From Enoplolaimus lenunculus (taxonomy: Eukaryota; Nematoda; Enoplea; Enoplida; Thoracostomopsidae): 64,000 nucleotides of DNA. Position 1 is the first letter of the stretch. Each line of letters opens with the position of its first letter. Below, piece after piece: positions 13,301 through 23,610 of the stretch. The stretch lies in contig JASANG010003383.1 in assembly GCA_030248215.1 (NCBI GenBank), forward strand, positions 186,001 to 250,000, read 5' to 3'. The notes beneath the pieces are model-generated. The model saw only the letters and a list, made by a program, of their open reading frames with translations, searched no databases and was not told the DNA's origin. Position numbers and translations under genes: made by a program.

Positions 13301-16300
13301 ATGCTGTTACGATTACCAGGGATATTTGATGTTTTCCGATGACTGGGAACCAACCACAGACTTGACCAAATACTATCAACCTGGTGTTCCTTGCCGTGGT
13401 CATATGTGGGGATCACCGCCGTTTACCAGACAGCCCCCTCGGATCCCGGCGTTCTCGCACTGGACAACCGACTTAATGCCGTATTACATGTGTTGTCATT
13501 ACGCAGACCATTGCGAGTTTTATTATTGGCGTCGCAAGACGCACACTTGTCAAGGATATATTCCCCCTGGAGCAGGTACGGTATTTTACATCTTCTACGG
13601 GGACGAGGGTGCAAACACGTTTGGTTTTGGTTCAAATATTACTTTTACATACAACTAGCAAAGGTGCAAATTGGTAAGTCTTTGTTGAAATGGTTACCTT
13701 GAAATTAATGACTGTGGCGCCTGTATAATGTATAAGAGTTATAAGCCTGCGAAAAAAATGAGACAGAAGCCACACGCAATTTTAGTGCTAAATCTTAAAA
13801 CAAAAATTTGGTTTTGTTCTCCGTTGATGAAATCGTGATCTGGATGATCCAATCCTTAGATATGCCAATGTCTAAAAGCAACCATGTCTTTTTAAGCTTT
13901 TTTTACAGTGGGTGTGTAATCAAGCTTAATTAGGCACTGAAATGTGCAGTGCAGCAATGGCCGATTGGTCTTTCACGTCTTGAGAAGAGGTTTTGTAATT
14001 TAAATAAATATAATTTAAACAATACAGGAATGTAATTAATTAAATATGATAATTTTTTTTATCTTTATTTCAGCTTATATCTATGGAGAACCGCATTTGT
14101 ACACATTCGACGGAATCGAATACAATTTCCCAGGCAAAGGTTACTACGTTTTGGTGATGAGCGAAGATCCTTATCATAAACTTATGGTTCAAGTACGACT
14201 CGAACAACCAGATCCTACTTTATGTACGTTTAGGTTCAGTTGAAATTGTTGTCTCCAGACGCGTAGCCATGATTTCATTGTTGGAGGGTACAACTTGAAG
14301 AAATATATTCATTATGAGCAAGTTCAAAGTTTATTCATAGCTCTCAAAGTTCTTTTGCCTTAATATTGTCTCTAGATATACGTTTTGAATTCCAGAGTTT
14401 TATTTCTAAAAAAATTTTCACAAATATGCGTCTGAAAGTTTATAGATTTAAAAGTCTGAAGTGTAAGACTTAATTTCATAAACGATTTTACCACAAATCT
14501 TTTTGAAATATAAGACAAAGCACTCATGCATATTTCGTTGCCTAAGCTGGTGTTGATATTTTATTTTGCGCACTTTTTAAAATTCAGCGACTAATACAGT
14601 CTGATTACAACCATGGCGGAAACTTCATTGTGAAAAATTTACGAACGTCGCACGTGAGATTAATGATTTCAGGGCGAACAAACGTTAACGCAACGGTGGT
14701 TACTGGAGTGGCGATTCGTGAAAACAACTCTGACGTTGTTCAAGTGTTCGCTCGTAAAGATTTGCGCCGCTGGCGCTATCGAATGGACGTTTTGGTCAAT
14801 GGAATCACGCGATTTTTCGACAAACCATGGTGGAAATATCAACAATTTGATGGTAAAGCGGAACAAATGTTACACTGAGAAACGACAAATATCATTTAAT
14901 TGAATGCATGCTTCAAGTTTCTTACGCCTGATCTTAATGACGCGTATTGTATTTCGCTCAAAATTTTAGTTTTTTTTCCGGCAAACTGTAATAATAAAAT
15001 TGACGGTTACGGTAACCAAAAACCGACACCAATTTTTAATAAACAGATATACAGTTTACGCTTACACCCTGCTTACCGGTTATAAATCTAATTTGTTTAT
15101 TTATTATTGTGTATTTAATTGTAACACTATAATGCTTTAAATTTCAGGAGTTTCGTTACGAAATCCACAGTTGAATATGAACCAATCCGAGATTATTGTT
15201 ATCTTATCATCCGGAGCTGCTGTTCGTGTTCGGGAAGCGTTTGGAATGCTCGATGTAATGGTTTCTCTACCACCGAGCTTCAACAGCTCATGTGACGTAA
15301 GTGTTTTTGGGACAAGGGCATGTAACAGTAGTATAAGCATATTCCAAAGCCTAAGCTTAAACGTAAAAAACGAGGTTACCTAAGCCTAAGCAAAAAATTA
15401 GTTTAAAGCTTAAGACTGCAGTATAAGCATATTTCAATAAATCTAAATCTAAGCCTCAGCCTAGTCGAAAAATAGTCTAAAACTTAAGCTTAACTCCAGC
15501 GAAAATGATCTTGCGATGGATCCTGACACTTCTAACAGGAAGGCTGGCAAAAGTTATGAAACGCAATTATCACTGTATGCCATAAATCCAAATTATCTGT
15601 GTAGGAAAATTCTAAAATAGGGTCTTTACCATTTTATCACAAGGAATTTTCGCTCTCGCTCTGGATCCGCTTGTGGCTTCACTCGTAAGGAACTTTAGCA
15701 TTGAAGTTATTCGCCCTCGAAATTAGTTCCTGGCTACGCATCTAACCTTAATGTTTATATTTGATTTCAGCAAAACAACTTATACAACGGGCCTCAGTCT
15801 ACGCAGCGGCTAGCGGATGGTCAACGCCCATGCTACATTACAAGGGGTCTAATGGGAGCGTGGAATGGCGACCGTACCGATGACTTAATGACCCTTGACG
15901 GAACAATTGTTGGAGTGCCACAAGATACGTATACGGAGGCGACAACGAGAGATATTTACGAACGATTTGGCAAATCTTGTAAGAAATCATGTCAATACAA
16001 AACTTTTCTCGACTTTTGAAAAATTGTATAGATTTATGCTAAAATAGCGTTCTGATGTGCGGTTCCTAAGTCTCTGGCGATTGAAGAGATGAGTGACTGT
16101 AGAAATATAGCTTTTACCGGCATTGGCTTTGGTTCATTTTTTAACTTTAAAGCTGGAGAGCGACATGATTTGCTGAAACTTAAGGATTGTGGATATTTGA
16201 AAAATTTCCGTTTAAAACGTTATGTTTCCTGTGTTTTATAGGGGAAGTCGATCCAATGAATCCTCGAATGGGTCCTGTCCTGTTCCAAGACGACCGGCGT

Positions 16301-19300
16301 CCAATTTATAATCCGCTTTTGTTTGCCGAAAAGAATTATTGGCCCCGGTTCGCCATCGATTATGTACCACGAAACGCGGCGATGATATTGAATATTGAAG
16401 ACGTTCGGGTATGTAATATTTGTGTAACAATTTTTTTACACAATTTTCAATATTTTTTGGTGGTGCAACCAAAAAATCCGATTGGGGGGGCGTTGGTCAA
16501 CGTGCCACCTTAAAAATTACTTTTTGGGAAGCAGTCCAGAAAACACAGCGAAAACACCTCAACTCGTAAAATCGAACTGACGAATTTTTAACTATTATTC
16601 AATATAAGGCAATGATTCTATTTATCAAAAATAATATATCAGTTGGGATGGTAGGTCGCATTCCAGCGGCTTCTTACTTCATAAACCCTGCCTTGGCTAA
16701 ATGCCATATTGTAAATTGGACCTCTAAGAGTAATTCATCGGTGCTGATTTGGAACCATACCTGTTTATGAGTTTAGTATTTAAAACTGAGACGAAATTGT
16801 TGACATCATTTTGATTTTGTTCGACGCCCGTCCTATTCTATACATGAGTGTTTTTGCATTTTAGGCAACTTGCATGGGTCAGGTTCAGTGTCAGTACGAC
16901 TTTTTGATGACCGGACGACGAGAAATCGCCGAAACAACACTGAAATACCGTAACCGTTTTTTGATTGATAAGCGCGAAGGATCACAATTACGTGAGTTAA
17001 TACAATATTTGCATTTGGAACATCCTCAGTAAGGTGCGACTGTGGAAAGTTGGTGACACCAAAAGTCCATGATCACACTTGAACAAGATTATGCAACTGG
17101 GCACATTCCGTGGAACCAAATGTGTACCGAGCTCGCGTTGTGTTTCTGGTCGGCTCCCGTTTTATTGCGTAAGGTTGCATCACTGAAGACAATGCGGTTC
17201 ATTATATAAACTACAATATGTTAAGGAAAATTGTAATCTTTTACTTAAATTCTGCGAACATCCGCTGCCAACCAAAAGCGAGATTATAACTGAAAAGCGC
17301 AACGCGGGCTGTTACATAATATACCAGGCGAATGCAGCTAAGTTGTACACTCTTACATAGGAACATCATCGACTCTTGATGACTGTGACACTAATGCTTG
17401 ACTATTCGCTCGACAAAGCTTCAACTTTGATAACTTCTAGACTTGACAAAGTATAATTGTATTGGTTTTGAATTTTAAACTTTTAATCTGTTTTAGTGGT
17501 CAGTTGTGGACCTTTGTACAAACTGCCTGGAGTGATGAAAACGCCACCGGCAAAAAATTATCTCCAAGGTGATACGGTAATGTTCACTTGTCAACCGAAA
17601 TATTTCATTCACGGCACGCAAGAACGCACGTGTGGAAATGGAACATGGAGCCCTGGGTGGTGGGCATGGTGTCGAGGTGAGTGATGTTTTTTACAGTTTT
17701 TTTTTCAAAATGCAGAACAACACAACGGAAAATGAAAAAACTCAGTTTTTCTTCGTGTTAAATGATATTAATTAAATTTCTTTTCTAATTTTAGTGAAAT
17801 TCGTATTTCTGTAATGTTAACTAAATTAATATTCATTATTGGACGCGGAGGTGTAAGTGGGTATTGATTTTTTTTTACCCGCACCGCGCTTGATCCGCGG
17901 AAATTTTATTGTTTACCCGCGGGTATACCAGCGCAAATTTCGTTTCCCACTACCCGCCTTTATCCGAACTTATTTTTTCTTCTGTGTCCAATACAATTGT
18001 GTAATTTTATAGATGATAAAGTTAGTCACTCGATTTAGGTACATTATAAAAACTCTTTATTAGTAACTATGAAAACAAGCCATTGAGTAAAAAATGTAAC
18101 ACCGGATAATATTGCACAATACACCTATCACCGGTAAAGCTGGGTTGTTTGCCGATGGGTGATCATGATGAGTGGTGAATCAAAACGTTCTTGTCTGTAC
18201 GAAATCATTGTAGTTAAGATCGTATAATTATACATTTCTTTATGGTTTCGTCACAATTTGTCTTAAGATTTCATGTCAACTACTAGCGCCACATTAAATT
18301 AATATTTCATGCTACAAATTGGGTCCTGCAACGTAGCCCAATGGCTGAATCATTTTCTAGCACATATTCTATTTCATAAGCGAAATTTGACATGAGATTG
18401 TTGGCGGCCGAAAATGTTAAATAATTCAATATAATTTTTGTAATTAAATTTATTTAATTTAATTTTTGAAAACTTATTTAATATATATATTTTGTATTTT
18501 ACTAAGTGTAACATTTAATGATTTATTAAATAAATTTAGTTATAATATTATTTTTATTGAATTTAATTTTTGTAATTTTATGTATTAAAATAGATTTTAA
18601 TGTATACTTACACTTAAAAATATAATTTTATATGTAGGTATATTTGACAAATTCAATTTTAGTAATTATATATATATCAATTTGTTTTTCAGATCGAGAT
18701 TTGGAGTACGCGTTGAAATGGTTAACCGGTATCTTAGTGTCGCTTACGATAATTTTACTGCTAGTTGCGTTGTTTTGTATTCTGTGGCGTGAGAGGATTC
18801 GAAAGAATGAACACGTCAAAAAGGTTTACACAACTCAAGGGTACGTCAGGGACCACAGGCAGTGGCTTATAGCTGTAAGGGCCCATGTTACTTTTAGGGA
18901 CGTCCAGGTTTCTGGTGGGTCTATAAAAGAGTAGATTTAGATTCTGGATTACATTTTTTGTTTAGACTTAGGATTAGGCTTAAGCTTAGGCTTAGAAACA
19001 CACTTTTGTAACGCTTAGACTTAGACTTAGGCTTAGGCTTAGAAATACATTAATCTACTGTTACGACCCTAAAAGTAACATTGACCGCTGTAAGAATAGA
19101 GTTGCAAATGTTTTTAATTTATAGCCGCGCTCTTATAGAGCGCTAGCCGTTAATTGTTCAAACAATTTCCCAACGTGAAAAGTGTGTAAGGATCTCAAAA
19201 TACCGCTGAAGAACTTAATCGCGTGTTTCGTCGCGTAACAGCTGCGTTCACTAGCGTGATTAGAGCTAAATTTAAAATCTTAAAACGCACTAGTTACAAG

Positions 19301-19763
19301 GTTATAAAACCTAATACTTCTTGATGATAGGTGCTACACATAACCAAAAATAACAATTTTTGTTTTCAGAAACGTCCCTTACAAACCGATCAAATCAAAA
19401 GACACCGCTGGTGGCGCAGCTAAACCAGCAAGCGCGGCAAAATCAAAATTCCGCGGCTCACAGTTGCCAGCCAAAGAAGCACGGGTCGCTTTGCCAACCG
19501 GTCCCGATACACGAAACGGTTCCGGTCCTAAAGGCCCGCCTCCGGCAGACCTCAAAATCCGTGGCGGTGCTGTAGCGGATACTCCGATTGGTAAAATTGA
19601 ACAACCTCCAGCTCGAGTGGGACTTCAACGTCCGAATGAAGCAACTCGGAATTCAAGTTCAACTGCAAACGGAAACGGAACCGGAAATTCGTCTGGATCA
19701 AACACTTCACCAAATAGAAGCATTGAAAAACCAGTTCCGGTATTTTATGAAACTGCAGCGTAA
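1141..19763 (+). CDS. Mesh-like NIDO-AMOP-VWD-sushi transmembrane protein (5' partial, 20 exons)
   Basis: Exons read from GT-AG sites with matching phase: 1141-1324, 2200-2390, 2784-2918, 3319-3484, 3910-4004, 4731-4884, 5219-5399, 5808-5943, 6674-6801, 8460-8642, 13280-13575, 14074-14223, 14673-14852, 15148-15296, 15771-15978, 16242-16408, 16865-16991, 17497-17676, 18693-18840, 19370-19763. They total 3552 nt, that is 1183 codons plus a TAA stop. The order NIDO, E-set, AMOP, VWD, CCP, TM is that of insect Mesh (a smooth septate junction protein) and its nematode relatives; vertebrate SUSD2 is a more distant cousin. By family it is a type I plasma-membrane protein of epithelial junctions; that role is inferred. 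The first visible exon opens in phase 0 after an AG, so the signal-peptide exon(s) lie upstream of the window or went unrecognised in 1-1140. Confidence is high for the family, good for each splice site, moderate for the name Mesh. Confidence 0.92.
1350..1549. mobile_element. Non-autonomous DNA element, family A, in Mesh-like intron 1
   Basis: The element starts GGCCCATGTAAAGATCAGGG, ends in the inverted equivalent, and has (TTAGGC)-like runs inside. The 8-bp target duplication CATTGTTT is exact (1342-1349 and 1550-1557), which points to a hAT-type origin. Confidence 0.88.
1910..2058. mobile_element. Family A element, in Mesh-like intron 1 (opposite orientation)
   Basis: The interior is TAAGC-rich and the right end is ATGGGCC. 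The flanks ATCTTTTC (1902-1909) and ATCTGTTC (2059-2066) match 7 of 8, fitting an 8-bp target duplication with one later change. Confidence 0.75.
2200..3484 (+). other. Mesh-like gene: NIDO domain exons
   Basis: Three exons (2200-2390, 2784-2918, 3319-3484) encode residues about 62-225. Typical NIDO signatures are seen: [33 protein letters not shown] and, near the end, [21 protein letters not shown] domains occur in nidogen, Mesh, Muc4 and SUSD2. The third exon follows the second directly in phase 0 (…QPAM then VGFN…), which matches the usual domain without a gap. Confidence 0.9.
3910..5399 (+). other. Mesh-like gene: E-set/TIG-like domain and linker exons
   Basis: Exons 3910-4004, 4731-4884 and 5219-5399 encode residues about 225-368. 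The stretch with [33 protein letters not shown] and GWFYVV is typical of the IPT/E-set-like domain after NIDO in Mesh. The last exon adds a segment with [11 protein letters not shown] and [12 protein letters not shown]. The exon ending at 4884 supplies a single G that joins TT at 5219 to make Val, giving the family's WFYVV. A tempting exon near 5080 is therefore not needed. Confidence 0.82.
4930..5065. repeat. Family A-like fragment
   Basis: A stretch with TTAGGCTTATGCTTAGG words and an upstream CCGCCCACAG resembles part of a family A element. Boundaries and target duplication are not clear. It lies in the intron before exon 5219. Confidence 0.4.
6949..7117. mobile_element. hAT-like non-autonomous element, family D, copy 1
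   Basis: Ends are CAGTGGCGGATCCAGG and GGATCCGCCATTG. Both flanks carry the exact 8-bp duplication CTTTCGAT (6941-6948 and 7118-7125). Runs of G near the left end and C near the right end extend the inverted repeats. It lies in the Mesh-like intron after exon 6674-6801. No coding potential. Confidence 0.92.
7973..8310 (+). mobile_element. tRNA-derived SINE, copy 1 (degenerate)
   Basis: It matches the second copy at 23079-23345 over most of its length, starting TTAACCCTTTC. The tRNA-like part (about 8140-8215) contains GATGACTGGTGATGATAAACGCCT and a weakened B box TGGTTCAAATG. Changes in the A and B boxes suggest it is old and silent. Confidence 0.65.
9020..11640. repeat. 18-bp minisatellite with higher-order duplication
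   Basis: The basic unit GGTTGGTTTCACCCCAAC (18 bp) is repeated over about 2.6 kb with unit variants. A unique-looking spacer, ACGTTAGCTATGTAATTTT then CCCACTTTATA, recurs near 9022, 9405 and 10345. The last two blocks repeat with a period of 939 bp and are nearly identical, showing recent duplication of a whole block. Because 18 is a multiple of 3, frames stay open on both strands (hexapeptides KPTVGV on -, PQRLVS on +). The array sits in the intron between exons 8460-8642 and 13280-13575. Confidence 0.95.
11672..12566. mobile_element. Long-inverted-repeat (fold-back) element
   Basis: Arms 11672-11846 and 12392-12566 are reverse complements over about 175 bp with only about two mismatches, starting CTAGAAAAAATGCTCAGC. 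The middle, about 545 bp, has no usable coding region. No target duplication is evident. It abuts the end of the minisatellite. High arm identity implies youth or gene conversion. Confidence 0.85.
12766..12830. repeat. Short dispersed repeat (GGAACG…CCAGCTTTAATA)
   Basis: GCTGGAACG, then a variable core, then TTCCAGCTTTAATATTATA. Related copies occur at about 5156-5206 and 7281-7336, all in Mesh-like introns. The ends are partly inverted. Confidence 0.5.
14350..14525. repeat. Dispersed repeat related to the 45.1-45.65 kb element
   Basis: Words such as TTGTCT, GAATTCCAGA, GTCTGAA and AAGACTTAA occur in the same style as the AAGACAATTT-ended element at 45110-45660. It fills the intron between exons 14074-14223 and 14673-14852. 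Confidence 0.4.
15305..15510. repeat. Two partial family A copies in tandem
   Basis: AACAGTAGTATAAGCATATT followed by TAAGCCTAAG runs, then a second GCAGTATAAGCATATTTC with CTAAAACTTAAGCTTA. Outer ends are degenerate. It lies in the intron before exon 15771. Confidence 0.55.
17015..17395. mobile_element. Fold-back element family E, copy 1 (degenerate)
   Basis: AACAAGATTATGCAACTGGG on the left and TAAGTTGTACACTCTTA on the right form imperfect inverted arms, like copies at 24255-24602 and 50815-51040. It lies in the intron before the sushi exon. Confidence 0.5.
17497..17676 (+). other. Mesh-like gene: sushi/CCP domain exon
   Basis: One phase 1-1 exon encodes a complete complement control module of about 60 residues with cysteines in [32 protein letters not shown] and AWC. 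Single-exon, symmetric-phase sushi modules are the rule in animals. Confidence 0.92.
17846..18000. repeat. Partial copy of the TACCCGCGGGTA-type repeat
   Basis: GGAGGTGTAAGTGGGTA then blocks of TACCCGC and CCGCGGGTATACC. The same words in the other orientation make up 28985-29430. It lies in the intron before exon 18693. Confidence 0.6.
18693..19763 (+). other. Mesh-like gene: transmembrane helix and cytoplasmic tail exons
   Basis: Exon 18693-18840 encodes a short stalk, a hydrophobic helix ([20 protein letters not shown]) and a stop-transfer [12 protein letters not shown]. The last exon, 19370-19763, encodes about 130 residues rich in Lys, Pro, Ala, Gly, Asn and Ser, with no recognised domain, ending VPVFYETAA then TAA. 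The tail is predicted cytoplasmic. I see no clear PDZ-binding terminus. Confidence 0.85.
18880..19086. mobile_element. Family A element, variant with TTACTTTTAGGG ends, in last intron
   Basis: Ends GGCCCATGTTACTTTTAGGG and CCCTAAAAGTAACATTGACC are inverted. The exact 8-bp duplication GCTGTAAG lies at 18872-18879 and 19087-19094. TTAGGCTTAG runs fill the interior. Confidence 0.9.
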
Positions 19764-20033
19764 AATTGGCGTTCGCTATTGACACATTGTCTGTATAAGT
19801 TTAAGCATAAGCCTAAGATTGATCCTAAGCCAAAGCCTAAGCCTAGAAATCACACTAAACGTAGATCGTAAGCCTATGTTGTACACCAGGATCGGAACAT
19901 TTTAAAACTGTTGAAAAAAGTGTATAAACGCTAGATTAAGGAGTGACGCCCCTTTCAATATCTAATCAGATGCAGTATTCACTTGAAGTTTTTTGTGCGT
20001 CATTGCTCAAAAAACTACACTGTTCACATTTTG
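19764..20033. other. 3' flank of the Mesh-like gene
   Basis: A TAAGCC-rich family A fragment lies at about 19788-19870; otherwise the sequence is AT-rich. I see no AATAAA close to the stop. One candidate is at 21197-21202, but the 3' end cannot be fixed. Confidence 0.5.
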
Positions 20034-20169
20034 GGCCGTGTAAAAGATCAGGGTCGGAACGTTTTTGAGTATTCTTAGATTTAGACTAATTTTTTGCTTA
20101 GGCTTAGGCTAGCGGTTGAGCTTAGGTGTAATGCTTGTACTACTGTTACTGCCCTGATATATATTGGCC
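20034..20169. mobile_element. Family A element
   Basis: Left end GGCCGTGTAAAAGATCAGGG, right end ATATATTGGCC. Flanks ACATTTTG (20026-20033) and ATATTTTG (20170-20177) match 7 of 8. Confidence 0.82.
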
Positions 20170-20792
20170 ATATTTTGGAACGGTAGCTGTGTCCTGCTCA
20201 TTAGTTTGACTATGTAAGTCGATTTTAATTTAGAATAATAATATTGAAACGAAAAATATAATACTTAGCGAAGAATTACATAACTTTTATAAGATTTTTA
20301 AACGTATTTATGGTTAAGATTTCATAGAATTTTAATCTTTGTATATTTTGTTCGTTTGTTATATACCATTCGTTGTTTCTATGATGCTATTATTTTCTTT
20401 TATTATTGATGTGTTTTATATAACTCGTTTGAATATATTGTATTTCTAAAGCTAGTTTTCAGTTCAAATCTGCAGTAGATATTGGATGTCTTACATTGAA
20501 CTGAACCAAGAGTTGAAAATAGTGAAGCGTGTTGCTCTATCGGGTAGGTCGTACAAGCAAAAATCACTAAATTTATTTAGGTTTAGAAATTTTGATTTCG
20601 AAGCAAGCCGAATATTTTTCGGTAGATGCACATCTAAAACTTGTATCGGGAAAAATGGCTCGTTGGGTGGGGCTGATGAAGCGGCCAAAATTGGACTCAT
20701 TGGCATGTGTATGCAATTTAGTAAACTTTGATTAACTAGTATGAAAACTTAATACAAACCCAATCGCAATTTGACGATTAATTGCTATTTAC

Positions 20793-21150
20793 TGGCTGGG
20801 TTTCTGAAATCCTGCTTAAGTACAACTTAGTACTTAAGTACATTCATTACATAATTAATTTGTTGTTTTAAAAGCGTACTTGAGTTAATTAAATACTTAA
20901 GTTGTTGACTAAATCGGACAGATTATAAATGAATCTTTGAAGCATATAAATCATGGTATAATAAAAATTGTTGACTCATGGCGCCTACTTAATATATTGC
21001 AAAACAATTACCTTCTTGTTATGACAATGGCTGACAATCGGCGTTTATTGGTTTTTGCTCGAAAATTTAAGTATTTACTTGATTTGCCAACTTAAGTAAT
21101 TACTTAATTATAACTTAAATAAATACTTATTCAAGATGTAAGAAACTCAG
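20793..21150. repeat. Palindromic ACTTAAGTA-rich element
   Basis: GGCTGGGTTTCT on the left and AGAAACTCAGCC on the right are near-inverted ends. CTTAAGTACTTAAGTA-type words lie just inside both. No ORF. It looks like a non-autonomous inverted-repeat element; no target duplication was found. Confidence 0.55.
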
Positions 21151-21599
21151 CCGCTGTTTAAAATTAGCGACATGTACTAAAACGATTTACTGTTGAAATA
21201 AAAATTTTGATTTTATATATATTGGAATTTCGTTTTTTCGTTTTTAACTCTGCGGGCCCAAATATTGCCAAAACAAATGTATATAAAACGTGTTTATGTG
21301 TATTAATCATTGTATCGAGAGAACGATTTGAAGGAAATTCCTTTTGTTTAATGATAAAATTTAAAAATGTGGAATAATTAGCAAATGTCGACTCATTTTA
21401 TCCGTTTACTTTTCTACTGTAAATAGTATTTGAAAAGTCGGACTGAAGGCATTTTGTTTCTGAAACGCGCCACATATTTTTTGCCAAAGTTCAAAATTTT
21501 CACATTTTGTTTTGACTCAAAAATTCATCACCGCATAAGTAATTGAAGTATATTTAGGAAGATATCATTGCAATTCTTGGCCAGACCACTTGTATTCCG

Positions 21600-21745
21600 A
21601 AATTTCATCGAGTCGACGATTATGCTTAGACTTAGTCATAGACATGGGATGACGCTTAGAATTACGATTAGATATATTAATAGGCTTTGTAGGACACTGT
21701 TGGGTGACAGGTTGTCCGGCGAAGAATTGTCGTAGATTCATTTAG
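21600..21745. repeat. Dispersed repeat shared with 63357-63480
   Basis: The words CGCTTAGAATTACG, AGGACACTG, TTGGGTGACAGGTTGTC and GAATTGTCGTAGATTCAT recur in the same order near 63360-63480. Confidence 0.55.
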
Positions 21746-22770
21746 GAAAGAATTTTATTCGTTAGAACATCACTTAACAATTGCAGCCATAAAACCTAAA
21801 TTTGACTATTTTTCACGTGTATTAACACTGTAATTTGTGTGCTTTTATTACTTCACTATATTATGATGTGCGACTGTATATGAGACTGTGATTTTCCTAA
21901 TAAACGAAATCTTCGAAAACAGTTGTTTATTTTGCAAGAAAGTTTCAGCCGCGTCCGGTCACGTTCCTTTAGCTGGTAAAATTTGTTTAGGCTTTAAACT
22001 CGTTTTAAAATGGTAATCACGTTGAAATTAGTTCTAAATTTTAGTTTGGTTTTTAGCTCTTCCCATTTCGATGTTCTATAGTATTTGCGCTTCAAAGTAA
22101 ACAAACCGTCATTGTATATTTTGATTTAAATTCAACAGTATTGTTGCAATAACAGTCTCTGTGATAAGCAAGGCAGTAATTAGATATATCTGTATAGTTG
22201 AAGCTTGAAATGCCCAACATACATTATTTTGGACAACTTTGCAGCATTACGTTGTTTAAAATATTTTCTTCGAACGGAAACGTGAATGTTCTGTGAATAG
22301 AAAATTTGCATGCAGATTGTTGTGCGTTCGCTACGCATTGCGCCAAGCCGGCTGACTATGTTTTTCCTACCGGTAAAAAGCGGTGTCGATTTTAGTGATT
22401 TTGATCCCTGTCTGTTTTTGCGGCACCTTTTACTGTCGGTTTACGACCTGCTATAGTCGCTTTTATAGACCCATTGGATTAAATATCTCATGAAATCTAT
22501 GTAACCATGCCATCTGCTACGGCATAAATGCTTTGAAACCTAGCTTATTTTAGCTATGTATTTACTTACCTGTTTCCACCCACATTCCATATGTACTTAA
22601 GGTCTATACCGCGGGATAATTGTTTATATTGTATTATTGGTATAGGAAGGCTGCAATGTATAGCATAGTGAGCCTTTTTAAAACGGAGTATGGTTTCAAT
22701 TGCGCTAATGTCCCATTCACCATAAAATATCATGAGGTCCCAAAGAAAATGTCATAACCTCAAAAAAAAA
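21746..22770. other. AT-rich stretch without a recognised gene
   Basis: No coding frame, RNA gene or clear repeat is recognised here. One AATAAA-like AATAAACG lies near 21899 on the + strand. Confidence 0.4.
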
Positions 22771-22848
22771 TTTTAAATTTTCGAGTGTTGACGTGAGGTT
22801 ATCGAAAATTTTGCATTAACCTTCGGGTAACACTCGAAAATTTTAAAA
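22771..22848. repeat. Perfect hairpin (19-bp stem)
   Basis: TTTTAAATTTTCGAGTGTT (22771-22789) is the exact reverse complement of the arm at about 22829-22847, with a loop of about 39 bases that itself holds GAGGTTATCG. It may be the core of a small inverted-repeat element. Confidence 0.75.
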
Positions 22849-23078
22849 ATTTCCGCACAGATACAAACAACACATATTCAATAACGCAGCTATGGATGGT
22901 TATTGATAAGGCATGTACAGTTTTAAAAAAATACAATTTTCGAATTTCTGAATACTTTCCTCTATCGTTAGGGCCGTTGCACACTAACCTCCGAACGTAC
23001 CAAAAGGCTAAAAAATGTTCAGGTTCAGTGGTATGAAAATGTTGAGTCATACGGCAAGCCTTGTCCTTAACTTAACCC

Positions 23079-23345
23079 TTTCGCTCATAGAGTATACTAT
23101 CAGCAACTAAATACAATGATGTACGAGCAATACACACACTGTGAGCAGTGTTTATAATATATAACCTATATGCCGAGTGTAAAATCTGCACAAGACGTGA
23201 GAACCGCCTCGGGCTCGAGCGTCAAGCTCCTATAGCACAGTGGTCATCGTAAACGCCTTCCACCCGTGAGACTGGGGTTCGAATCTCACCTTGAAATTAC
23301 ATATAATGTGAAATTGCAAATATTCATGTGAGAAAAGGTTAAGCC
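23079..23345 (+). mobile_element. tRNA-Asp-like SINE, copy 2
   Basis: A tRNA-like segment at about 23226-23297 has an A-box-like TAGCACAGTGG and a good B box GGTTCGAATC at the spacing of a tRNA gene (about 44 bases). Its middle, CGCCTTCCACCCGTGAGAC, resembles the anticodon arm of tRNA-Asp (CGCCTGTCACGCGGGAGAC). It is flanked by 5' and 3' parts shared with 7973-8310, so it is a repeat and not a free tRNA gene. Confidence 0.75.
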
Positions 23346-23610
23346 TGAGGTGTCGAAATGACAACATTTATCTACAGCGCTCGCAAGTTAGTGACAGGTT
23401 TTCAAACAAACAACAGCATGTAGACCTGAGAATGTTTACTATTTCAGACCAGTAATAAAATTTCATCACGCTATAAGTTGACTATACCAGATATAACGTC
23501 ATAGACCGTAAGTTATACCGCATATTACAAAAGTTTTGTTTGTTTTTTAAGATTTTTTGTAACCTCAAATCGTGGTTCTCGAGATAAATACAAACTAATA
23601 TAAATAAAAC

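Larger units (their letters stand above)
5808..13575 (+). other. Mesh-like gene: AMOP region exons
   Basis: Exons 5808-5943, 6674-6801, 8460-8642 and 13280-13575 encode residues about 369-616. The Cys-rich AMOP domain is visible as [51 protein letters not shown] and [15 protein letters not shown], ending near GYIPPGA. Its length and cysteine pairs fit Mesh. Two of the introns are very large (6802-8459 and 8643-13279) and carry most of the repeats in the gene. Confidence 0.9.
14074..16991 (+). other. Mesh-like gene: VWD domain exons
   Basis: Exons 14074-14223, 14673-14852, 15148-15296, 15771-15978, 16242-16408 and 16865-16991 encode residues about 617-943. The von Willebrand D domain opens with [20 protein letters not shown]. 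The family usually has GDPH here; this copy has GEPH. Later parts include [27 protein letters not shown], a degenerate [18 protein letters not shown] (family: GLxGxWN…DDf.t.dG) and the trailing [17 protein letters not shown]. The exon joins restore whole codons throughout. Confidence 0.88.

Noticed and set aside
23226-23297. A free-standing tRNA gene
   Set aside because: The acceptor stem does not close well and the flanks are repeated at 7973-8310, so it is the core of a SINE.
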